The notes under the pieces: generated by a model | The model's input: the letters and a program-made list of their open reading frames with translations, nothing else | What the model was told of the DNA's origin: nothing | The model's database searches: none | Program-made: the position numbers and the translations under genes | Part shown: positions 1-5,621 of the stretch, piece by piece | Position numbering within the stretch: position 1 is the first letter of the stretch | How the letters are laid out: every line of letters starts with the position of its first letter | NCBI GenBank assembly: GCA_937901435.1 | Contig: CALGTJ010000410.1 | Coordinates: 1-5,621, forward strand | DNA from: an uncultured Rhodobacter sp. | GTDB taxonomy: Bacteria; Pseudomonadota; Alphaproteobacteria; Rhodobacterales; Rhodobacteraceae | Length of the DNA: 5,621 nucleotides | Reading direction: 5' to 3'

Positions 1-51
1 AACCAAATGGCAGATGCCCAAAATCAGAAACAGGTGAGCTCCAGCCAACGC
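1..51 (-). other. hydrophobic open frame running off the left edge (frameshifted tail or start of a fourth gene)
   Basis: On the minus strand, a frame offset from the membrane gene reads ALAGAHLFLILGICHLV without a stop from 51 to 1. It is preceded in frame by a TAA at 54-52. The stretch has the composition of a membrane span. One reading is that the upstream 73-residue protein once continued into it as a second span and lost one base near 52-56. The other is a separate gene starting at TTG 48-46 (MAGAHLFLILG...), with an AAAGG Shine-Dalgarno-like sequence six bases upstream. The window is too short to choose. Confidence 0.3.
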
Positions 52-245
52 TTACCTTTGTTGCGTCTGTCGGTCAGGATGGCCTTGACGCTGTCGCGAA
101 AGCTTTTTGGGTCCTGAGGCAGGGCATTGCGAACGGCCTGAAGCCTTTTCTTGCGGCTGTTCAGTGACCATGTGGGCACCGCGAGAATGGCAATTCCCAG
201 CAGAGACGCGAGGTTAAGCCACCAATGGACCTCAGTGGCGTCCAT
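24..245 (-). CDS. small single-span membrane protein, third gene of the HTH cassette
   Basis: A 73-residue protein of no family I can name. It opens with MDATEVHWW, followed by one clear hydrophobic segment (about residues 10-28, LNLASLLGIAILAVPTW) and then a basic stretch (SRKKRLQAVR). The rest is a charged tail rich in Lys/Arg. By the positive-inside rule the C-terminal tail should be cytoplasmic. The ATG at 245-243 is chosen because the HTH gene's stop overlaps it by one base (TGATG), the usual form of translational coupling; a GTG one codon upstream (248-246) is the alternative. No independent Shine-Dalgarno sequence is visible, which fits coupling. It is probably co-transcribed with the HTH and toxin-like genes, suggesting a membrane partner, sensor or anchor for that pair, which is inference. 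The C-terminus may be frameshifted: beyond the stop a different frame is hydrophobic and open to the window edge. Confidence 0.62.
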   Translation of the reverse strand: MDATEVHWWLNLASLLGIAILAVPTWSLNSRKKRLQAVRNALPQDPKSFRDSVKAILTDRRNKGKRWLELTCF

Positions 246-595
246 CACACCGCAACAGCGGCGACCATATCGGTGCGGTGCGTTTGCGGCCCCAGAAACG
301 CGGACTCGTCAAAGGCGGTGCCGGAGAATCCGACCAGCATATGCCCGCCGCAGGCCGCCACATAGCGCATGACTGTGTCCCAGTTGGGCAGTGATCCGGT
401 GGGGGCCTCAAGCCGTGAAATCATCGGCTGGGTCAGGTCAGAGTTGGCCTCGACATCCTTTTGGGTCATGCCCTTTTCCTTGCGCAGGGCCCGCAAGGCC
501 AGCGCCAGTTTACGTTTTATCTCATTGGCTTGAACGTCGCTGGCCACATCGGGGCGAAGTTGGTGAAGGTCGGATCGAAAGCTTGGTTTAGGCAT
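245..595 (-). CDS. XRE-family helix-turn-helix protein, probable HigA-like antitoxin
   Basis: A 116-residue DNA-binding protein with one Xre/Cro-C1-type helix-turn-helix at about residues 28-82. The pattern LRALRKEKGMTQKDVEANSDLTQPMISRLEA is diagnostic; TQPMISRLE is the recognition helix, followed by the usual P-x-W-D-T-V-M-R-Y final helix and ACGGHMLVGF. Single-HTH proteins of this size directly downstream of a small toxin gene are typical of HigA-type antitoxins, which also repress their own operon. The ATG at 595-593 lies inside the 3' end of the upstream gene (8-nt overlap, ATGCCTAA) and has a good GGGAG site seven bases ahead. The likely operator is the palindrome at 983-1002. The C-terminal 25 residues carry no recognised domain. 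The HTH fold is close to certain; the antitoxin role is inferred from size, order and operator. A phage-type or stand-alone regulator remains possible. Confidence 0.82.
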   Translation of the reverse strand: MPKPSFRSDLHQLRPDVASDVQANEIKRKLALALRALRKEKGMTQKDVEANSDLTQPMISRLEAPTGSLPNWDTVMRYVAACGGHMLVGFSGTAFDESAFLGPQTHRTDMVAAVAV

Positions 596-950
596 GTGCA
601 GGCTCCCAGCTTGGGTTGATCAGGTTCAGGTGCTTCATCGCGCGCTTGCGCCCCGTTTCACAGGGCTGGCCGCGCCGGGAGAGCAGGCCGTGCAGGATGC
701 AGGGCCACGGGCGGTGCTGCGCGGTATCCAGTGACACCACCAGCGCCAGATGCGCGCAATTCGGAACTGCCAGCGCATAAAGCTCATAGCGATCCGCCAG
801 CAAACCGCAGCGTTCCTGCGGGTCGGGATCGTGGTCTTCGAGCTTTTCCAGCGAGAGGTCGGCCCCGGTGACGCATTTGGTTGACGGTGCTTCGAAGTCC
901 TCCAGAACCTCAAAGCGATACTTTGGAACCGGTTCCACGGCGCGTGGCAC
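588..950 (-). CDS. hypothetical protein in toxin position, possible RelE/HigB-like
   Basis: A 120-residue protein. Its C-terminal half (about residues 52-110) resembles the RelE/ParE/HigB layout: DRYELYALAVPN, then a strand AHLALVVSLD, then CILHGLLSRRGQPCETGRKRAMKHL, like the family's 'LhgF-KK-x-kTP-x-E-A-R' ending. The match is pattern recognition by eye and is weak: the first 50 residues (KYRFEVLEDFEAPSTKC...) do not resemble a standard toxin N-terminus, and five cysteines (26, 48, 65, 84, 97) are unusual. The start is GTG 950-948: there is no in-frame ATG before residue 105, an in-frame TAG lies 15 nt upstream, and GGAG at 963-960 sits nine bases ahead. It is the first gene of the cassette, has its own promoter, and overlaps the HTH gene by 8 nt. 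If it is a toxin it would be an mRNA interferase of the HigB kind; an unrelated small protein co-regulated with the HTH gene is the alternative. Confidence 0.6.
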   Translation of the reverse strand: MPRAVEPVPKYRFEVLEDFEAPSTKCVTGADLSLEKLEDHDPDPQERCGLLADRYELYALAVPNCAHLALVVSLDTAQHRPWPCILHGLLSRRGQPCETGRKRAMKHLNLINPSWEPAHA

Positions 951-981
951 TATCGGGCACTCCGTCTAGGATTGAATTGAT

Positions 982-1010
982 GATATACCTTTTAAGATAT
1001 ATGACGTCAA
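982..1010 (-). promoter_or_regulatory. sigma70-type promoter of the three-gene cassette
   Basis: Read on the minus strand, TTGACG (1010-1005) is separated by exactly 17 bases from TATATC (987-982). The -35 box matches five of six consensus bases and the -10 box four of six. Transcription would begin near 975, giving a leader of about 25 nt to the GTG at 950. The region is markedly AT-rich compared with its surroundings. It lies in the 86-nt gap between the ribbon-helix-helix stop and the toxin-like start, so the cassette need not depend on the upstream fumC operon. Confidence 0.6.
983..1002. promoter_or_regulatory. 20-bp imperfect palindrome, probable operator
   Basis: The sequence ATATAcCTTt-tAAGaTATAT is symmetric at 16 of 20 positions, with half-sites ATATAnCTT and AAGnTATAT around a centre between 992 and 993. 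It fills the spacer and covers most of the -10 box of the cassette promoter. A repressor bound here would block RNA polymerase. Autorepression through a promoter palindrome is the norm for HTH antitoxins, so the cassette's own HTH protein is the natural candidate. Confidence 0.55.
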
Positions 1011-1036
1011 GAGTATATTTGGCGAAGGCCGCTGCG

Positions 1037-1261
1037 TCATATTGCGTGACTGTCCCGGTAATAGGCCAGAACAAACAGACGAATAGCAGAGGCGAGGCCA
1101 GTGTCCAGATCGCGCGTTGCGTCTATTTCTGCGGCCAAGGCGTTGATTGGTCGTGATTTTTCATGTGCGATGGCGCGGAAGGCGTCCCAAAACTCTGCCT
1201 CGAGGGAAACAGAGGTGCGGTGGCCCTTCAGCGTCAGCGAATGTTTGACGGGCCGCGTCAT
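1037..1261 (-). CDS. ribbon-helix-helix domain protein (COG4321 / RHH_4 type)
   Basis: A 74-residue predicted DNA-binding protein. KGHRTSVSLEAEFWDAFRAIA (about residues 12-32) supplies the DNA-contacting strand and first helix of a ribbon-helix-helix fold. PINALAAEIDATR (38-50) is the second helix, and GLASAIRLFVLAYYRD completes the domain. The pattern matches the alphaproteobacterial 'predicted DNA-binding ribbon-helix-helix protein' family. RHH proteins bind DNA as dimers through paired N-terminal strands; the target of this family is not known to me. The ATG at 1261-1259 overlaps the upstream DUF4169 stop as ATGA, with a GCGAG sequence five bases ahead, so it is translated as the last gene of the fumC operon. 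The family call is firm, the regulatory role unproven. It could control its own operon or a distant target. Confidence 0.85.
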   Translation of the reverse strand: MTRPVKHSLTLKGHRTSVSLEAEFWDAFRAIAHEKSRPINALAAEIDATRDLDTGLASAIRLFVLAYYRDSHAI

Positions 1262-1433
1262 TCTGGCTCGCGCTTATGCGCCTCCAGCTTGGACTTTTCT
1301 TGGGTGGCGCGCGCCTTTTCCAGCGCGCGCTGTTCTTTGCTCAATCCGAACACGACTGCGTTTTCATCGGCTTGCGCGCGTTTGTTGACCTTGGCGCGGG
1401 CCTTGCGGGCTTTGTTCAGATTGATTGGCTGGC

Positions 1434-1437
<4 letters not shown>
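1258..1437 (-). CDS. DUF4169 family protein
   Basis: A 59-residue, strongly basic, probably helical protein, short enough to be missed by length-filtered gene calling. It begins [16 protein letters not shown], continues [26 protein letters not shown] and ends LEAHKREPE. The opening '[13 protein letters not shown]' followed by 'Ra.AdeNavkFGlsKaer.le.a' is the hallmark of DUF4169, small proteins of unknown function common in alphaproteobacteria. The ATG (1437-1435) shares ATGA with the fumC stop, and its TGA (1260-1258) shares ATGA with the ribbon-helix-helix start, so all three genes should be translationally coupled. Such spacing favours a function together with the RHH protein. The absence of hydrophobic segments makes it cytosolic; its charge would suit nucleic-acid or protein binding, which is inference only. 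Confidence 0.85.
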
Positions 1438-2837
<1,400 letters not shown>

Positions 2838-2883
2838 GGGGCGTCCTGTCACGTGAAAGTTGCGGGCAGATATACGCCACCCG

Positions 2884-2914
2884 ATCATAAAAGAACAATA
2901 ATAGCCTTTGCCAA
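2884..2914 (-). promoter_or_regulatory. possible fumC promoter
   Basis: In the 136-nt gap before fumC, the minus strand carries TTGGCA (2914-2909) and TATGAT (2889-2884, five of six consensus bases). The 19-base spacer is longer than ideal. Transcription would start near 2877, leaving about 40 nt before the fumC ATG. A weak inverted pair GCCAA/TTGGC overlaps the -35 box. The remainder of the gap, towards the ExoD stop, shows nothing convincing; a four-base-pair GGCT/AGCC hairpin there lacks a U-tract. Confidence 0.33.
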
Positions 2915-2973
2915 AATTTCCCGCAGCCTTGGCGACGCGCAGTCGGCTTGCGCAGCCATTCGAAATCCCTGTC

Positions 2974-3600
2974 TCAGGTGACGCTATAGGCGTAAATCGT
3001 CAGCGGAATAGAGGCCGCGATCATCACGATGGCGGCGGCAACAAGGACATACAGGCCATCGCGCGCCATAAAGCCTATGGCGGTAATGGTCACGGCCAGT
3101 CCCAAAAGCGATGACGTGAACGGCACAAGTTCGAGCAGGGGCATCATCAAGCCTGCCAGCAAACAGGCAGTTTTGGGGATCATATCCAAGGGGGCGCTGG
3201 TCAGGTAGCGCAGGCGCGGCGCGGTGTGCCCATCCAGCCAATCAGCCGCTTTACGCATTCGTTTCAAGGTTTTGGCCAATCGCGTGCCGTTCATGTGGCG
3301 TCGCGACAGAAAGCCGGGCATCCACAAACGATCCCGCCGAAACAGCAGTTGCAGCGCGATCAGCGCGATGGTCAAACCGCAAATCGAGGACAGCACGGGG
3401 ATTCCGGACAGCGGAGAGAGCACCATCAACGCAGGGATCATCAGAGCCGTGACCAGTCCTGCATCGCCAAAGGCCGCAACCACCTGCGCAACCGACACAT
3501 CGCCTTTTTCGCCCAATGTGATCAGGCAGTCGATCGTGGTGCGCAGCGGGTGATGCGGATCGATGGCTTGCGGTTCGGCCAAAGGCGGCTCTTTCAACAA
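2974..3600 (-). CDS. exopolysaccharide synthesis ExoD-family membrane protein
   Basis: A 208-residue integral membrane protein of the ExoD family (COG3932), named after a Rhizobium gene needed for normal exopolysaccharide production and alkali tolerance. The biochemical role is unknown. Visible family features: a soluble N-terminus with a short helical region ([23 protein letters not shown], 23-45), then [36 protein letters not shown] (51-86), the basic [14 protein letters not shown] connector (88-101), and hydrophobic segments near 140-178 and 182-204. Length is typical. No ATG is available before residue 54, so the start is a TTG: the first at 3600-3598 is used here, but the second (3597-3595) is better spaced from GGGG at 3603-3606. 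It lies 27 nt after the sspB stop, in the same frame, so it is probably co-transcribed with and dependent on sspB. The family call is firm; the exact start is not. Confidence 0.85.
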   Translation of the reverse strand: MLKEPPLAEPQAIDPHHPLRTTIDCLITLGEKGDVSVAQVVAAFGDAGLVTALMIPALMVLSPLSGIPVLSSICGLTIALIALQLLFRRDRLWMPGFLSRRHMNGTRLAKTLKRMRKAADWLDGHTAPRLRYLTSAPLDMIPKTACLLAGLMMPLLELVPFTSSLLGLAVTITAIGFMARDGLYVLVAAAIVMIAASIPLTIYAYSVT

Positions 3601-3627
3601 ATCCCCACTGGGTGCGACAGGAAAGGT

Positions 3628-4101
3628 TTACTTGCGAAAACTGTCGAGCGAGACGATGTCGGCCGCTTTGGGTTCGTCCTTGGCCTCGGGGACTTCGATG
3701 TCGATGTCATCGGGCAAGGCGTCGTCATCCTCGTCGTCGCCATCATCATCCTGCGTTTCAAACCGCAGGCCGAATTCAACCGAAGGATCGACAAACGTCT
3801 TGATCGCGTCATAGGGAATATACAGAGGTTCGGGGTTTTCACCAAAGTTAAGCGTTACCGAAAAGCCCTCGTTCGTGACCTCCAGCCCGTCATACCAGTG
3901 CTGCATCACGACCGTCATTTCGTTTGGATAGCGATCCGACAGCCAATCTGCAATTTCAACATCCGGGTGCATGGTATCAAAGGTGATAAAGAAATGGTGC
4001 TGCCCCGGCAGCCCGTTTTGCGAAACGCCCGTCAGAACATCCTGAATAAGCCCGCGCATGGCACGGTGCATCAGGTTTCCATAATCTATGGTGGTTGTCA
4101 T
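3628..4101 (-). CDS. sspB: SspB-family ClpXP protease adaptor
   Basis: The alphaproteobacterial form of stringent starvation protein B, which delivers ssrA-tagged proteins and other substrates to the ClpXP protease in the cytosol. The 157-residue protein has the expected layout. A compact substrate-binding domain (about 5-115) includes IDYGNLMHRAMRGLIQDVL, HHFFITFDT, YPNEMTVVMQHWYDGLEV and FSVTLNFGENPEPLYIPYDAI. Next comes a flexible, very acidic linker (117-133, ten or more Asp/Glu) and a C-terminal tail ADIVSLDSFRK that fits the ClpX-docking motif of this group. The ATG at 4101-4099 has a strong AAGGA site six bases upstream. A likely promoter is in the 80-nt gap before it. Downstream the ExoD gene follows closely in the same frame. 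Assignment rests on overall pattern and tail; I see no competing family. Confidence 0.93.
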   Translation of the reverse strand: MTTTIDYGNLMHRAMRGLIQDVLTGVSQNGLPGQHHFFITFDTMHPDVEIADWLSDRYPNEMTVVMQHWYDGLEVTNEGFSVTLNFGENPEPLYIPYDAIKTFVDPSVEFGLRFETQDDDGDDEDDDALPDDIDIEVPEAKDEPKAADIVSLDSFRK

Positions 4102-4124
4102 TCCAGGTCCTTACGCAACGAATA

Positions 4125-4152
4125 ATCCTAGCATACGAGATTCGTCAGTGAA
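4125..4152 (-). promoter_or_regulatory. possible sspB promoter with extended -10
   Basis: The minus strand between chrA and sspB holds TTCACT (4152-4147), a 16-base spacer and TAGGAT (4130-4125), preceded by TGC to give an extended -10 element. Each hexamer matches four of six consensus bases. The start point would be near 4118, about 17 nt ahead of the sspB ATG and just before its AAGGA ribosome-binding site. A GTGC/GCAC hairpin upstream, after the chrA stop, is too small and lacks a U-run to be called a terminator. Confidence 0.4.
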
Positions 4153-4181
4153 GGAAAGGGCGTGCGGCAGCACAGATACGC

Positions 4182-5516
4182 TCAACTCAGCACATCAAGA
4201 ACCACCCCCGCCCCGGCAGACAGGGCCAGCACGGGCAACAGGCCCCATCTTAGGCGCAACAGCAGCAAAGCGGCCCCAGCGGCAAGGCCAAGCGTGCGCG
4301 CGTCGAGGGTGCTGAGTTTCGGGGTCAGGACAAACAGTGGCCCCCATTGCGTTGTGCTGACCTCTCCAAAAAACACATGGATCGCAAACCAAAGTGAGAG
4401 GTTCAGGATGACGCCGACCACCGCTGCGGTGATCGCATGTAACGCGCCTGTCAGGCGCGGTCGGGTCGAGATCCAGTCGATGTAGGGTGCGCCTGCAAAG
4501 ATCCATAAAAAGCAGGGTATAAAGGTGACCCACAACGTCAACAGCGCCGCCACGACACCCATCAACAGACCGCCCACGCCATATCCTGCGAGGTAGCCGA
4601 CGAATTGCGTGACAAGGATCAGCGGGCCCGGGGTGGTCTCTGCCAGCCCCAGCCCGTCCATCATCTGCGCCGTGCTCAACCAGCCCTGATCCTGCACCAC
4701 CTCCTGTGTCATATAGGCCAGTACCGCATAGGCACCGCCAAAGGTGACGATGGCGAGCTTGGAAAAGAACAGACCCAGATCGGTCAGAAACTGGTTGCCG
4801 CTCAGCCAAAATGCCGCGATTGGCGCCCACCACAGCGCCCCCCAGATCGCGACCATGCGCAGGGTATTTATCTTGCCAAGGGGCGGTGGCGCAGGCGCTG
4901 ATGTGGTGCCGCCTGTCCAAAGGCCATAAACAGCAGCGCAAAGGATGATCAGGGGGAAAGGCGCGTGGAAAAAGAAGATCGCAACAAAGCTGAGCGCGGC
5001 AAGGATCCAGCGGTCCGGCCCATGCAGCACTTTACGCGACACCTTTAGCAGCGCCTCCAGCACGATGATGACGACGGTGGCCTTGATGCCAAGAAACAAC
5101 GCCTCAATCAGCGGGATTGATCCAAAAACGGCGTAAAGCATCGACAGCGCCAGCATGACCAAAGCGCCCGGTGCGACAAACAAAAGCCCCGCGATCAGCC
5201 CGCCCCTGACCCCGGCCAGACGCCAGCCCGAATAGGTGGCCAATTGCATCGCCTCGGGCCCCGGCAGCAACATGCAAAAGCTGAGCGCATTGAGGAACTG
5301 CTGCTCGCTTAGCCACGGGCGATCCTCGACCAGCTCGCGATGCATGAACGCGATCTGCGCGGCAGGCCCACCAAAGCTGAGCAGACCGATGCGGGTAAAC
5401 ACGCGGAGCAGGTCGGACATGGGGAGGGGGTCGGGCCGGGGGGCGGGCCGGGGGTCGGGCCGGGGGTCGGGCACGGGTTCATACACGGCCTTTGGTGGCT
5501 GGTTCGTCGTGCTCAT
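4182..5516 (-). CDS. chrA: chromate transporter, long (two-domain) CHR family
   Basis: An inner-membrane protein of the chromate ion transporter family that exports chromate from the cytoplasm, driven by the proton gradient in characterised members. It is 444 residues with the two homologous halves of long-chain ChrA. The first half shows RIGLLSFGGPAAQIAFMHREL (42-62) and CMLLPGPEAMQLATYSGW (81-98); the second shows SKLAIVTFGGAYAVLAYMTQE (252-272) and GLAETTPGPLILVTQFVGY (290-308). The repeated FGG and PGP motifs are the family's signatures, and many hydrophobic segments fill the rest. A Pro-rich loop (207-213) separates the halves. The first 32 residues are an atypical Pro/Arg/Asp extension encoded by a 12-bp repeat. 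The ATG at 5516 has only a weak GAG upstream; the ATG of residue 33 (MSDLLRVF) has none, so the longer start is kept with caution. No chrB regulator is visible in the window. Native substrate could differ from chromate. Confidence 0.92.
   Translation of the reverse strand: MSTTNQPPKAVYEPVPDPRPDPRPAPRPDPLPMSDLLRVFTRIGLLSFGGPAAQIAFMHRELVEDRPWLSEQQFLNALSFCMLLPGPEAMQLATYSGWRLAGVRGGLIAGLLFVAPGALVMLALSMLYAVFGSIPLIEALFLGIKATVVIIVLEALLKVSRKVLHGPDRWILAALSFVAIFFFHAPFPLIILCAAVYGLWTGGTTSAPAPPPLGKINTLRMVAIWGALWWAPIAAFWLSGNQFLTDLGLFFSKLAIVTFGGAYAVLAYMTQEVVQDQGWLSTAQMMDGLGLAETTPGPLILVTQFVGYLAGYGVGGLLMGVVAALLTLWVTFIPCFLWIFAGAPYIDWISTRPRLTGALHAITAAVVGVILNLSLWFAIHVFFGEVSTTQWGPLFVLTPKLSTLDARTLGLAAGAALLLLRLRWGLLPVLALSAGAGVVLDVLS
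5426..5473. repeat. 12-bp tandem repeat, four copies, in the 5' end of chrA
   Basis: The plus strand holds four consecutive copies of GGGGGTCGGGCC (5426-5437, 5438-5449, 5450-5461, 5462-5473). The second differs by T to G and the fourth ends in A rather than C. Because the unit is a multiple of three, the copies keep the chrA frame and encode the PDPRPDPRPAPRPDP stretch near the N-terminus. Copy number could change by slippage without breaking the gene. The G-runs could also form quadruplex structures on the plus strand, which is the chrA template strand. Confidence 0.85.
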
Positions 5517-5605
5517 GCCCGCTCAACGCCCATTGATCCGCCATTCATCGTTTTTGCCCCGGTCACGGCCTTAGCCCGGATTATTCATCGAGGCGAGGGT
5601 GTGTG

Positions 5606-5621
5606 ATGGCGGCGGTAGCGT
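5606..5621 (+). CDS. possible start of a divergent gene at the right edge
   Basis: An ATG at 5606-5608 is followed by GCG GCG GTA GCG (MAAVA...) to the window edge, with a GAGGG site six bases upstream (5595-5599). This would be a gene divergent from chrA, with both promoters in the 89-nt gap 5517-5605, where I see no strong promoter. The opposite reading is equally possible: on the minus strand a frame open to the edge ends ATAAITHPRLDE with a TAA at 5583-5581, which could be the C-terminus of a gene upstream of chrA. Five codons cannot settle it. Confidence 0.22.

Noticed and set aside
635..913. An alternative minus-strand frame within the toxin-like gene (Trp/Arg-rich, 92 codons)
   Set aside because: Its composition is dominated by Arg, Trp, Ser and Pro with no fold-like pattern. 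The chosen frame has an RBS, a promoter and an 8-nt coupling overlap with the HTH gene.
982..1001. GATATA direct repeats (982-987 and 996-1001) as iterons
   Set aside because: Only two copies 14 bp apart, better explained as parts of the palindromic operator and -10 box; no origin-like context.
2838..2888. An upstream ATG extending fumC by 17 residues
   Set aside because: The extension ([17 protein letters not shown]) is not typical of fumarases, and its ATG overlaps the putative -10 element. The ATG at 2837 has AGGA at ideal spacing.
2938..2962. GGCT/AGCC hairpin after the ExoD stop as a terminator
   Set aside because: Only four base pairs with a five-base loop and no following U-tract on the minus strand; likely chance in GC-rich DNA.
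3226..4125. A 299-codon open frame on the plus strand across the ExoD and sspB genes
   Set aside because: It spans two recognisable minus-strand genes and the junction between them. The translation is rich in Arg/Gln/His with no domain pattern, typical of an antisense shadow.
4153..4181. GTGC/GCAC hairpin after the chrA stop as a terminator
   Set aside because: Four-base-pair stem without a proper U-run. It lies just upstream of the candidate sspB promoter, but stability is too low to call.

Overview
The window looks like chromosomal DNA of an alphaproteobacterium, most likely a Rhodobacterales/Roseobacter-type species. Support: fairly high GC, an alphaproteobacterial-type SspB with an acidic linker, a class II fumarase followed by a DUF4169 protein and a COG4321-type ribbon-helix-helix protein, and a long-form ChrA. 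The genus-level assignment is inference from remembered family and neighbourhood patterns; no search was run. Every well-supported gene lies on the minus strand, so transcription runs from right to left.

Layout in transcription order: (1) 5516-4182, a two-domain chromate transporter (chrA) with an unusual Pro/Arg-rich N-terminal repeat. (2) 4101-3628, sspB, a ClpXP adaptor, followed after 27 nt and in the same reading frame by an ExoD-family membrane protein (3600-2974) with a non-ATG start. (3) 2837-1434, fumC, joined by a 4-nt ATGA overlap to a 59-residue DUF4169 protein (1437-1258), which is joined by another ATGA overlap to a ribbon-helix-helix protein (1261-1037). (4) 950-24, a tightly overlapping three-gene cassette: a possible RelE/HigB-like toxin, an XRE-type HTH protein in the antitoxin position, and a small single-span membrane protein. 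A good sigma70-type promoter precedes the cassette, with a near-perfect 20-bp palindrome between and over its elements.

Blocks 1 to 3 are mostly housekeeping: TCA cycle, proteolysis adaptor, envelope/exopolysaccharide-linked membrane protein, oxyanion transport. The left-hand cassette is the accessory part and the best candidate for something undescribed. Its toxin-first order is that of higBA modules, it carries its own operator-like palindrome, and it has a third, membrane-anchored partner coupled to the antitoxin gene. At the left edge, the frame beyond the membrane gene's stop encodes a strongly hydrophobic stretch, which suggests either a frameshifted second membrane span or a fourth overlapping gene.

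No tRNA, rRNA, CRISPR array, insertion sequence or convincing intrinsic terminator was seen. Gaps between genes are all under 140 nt and are described where they hold something.
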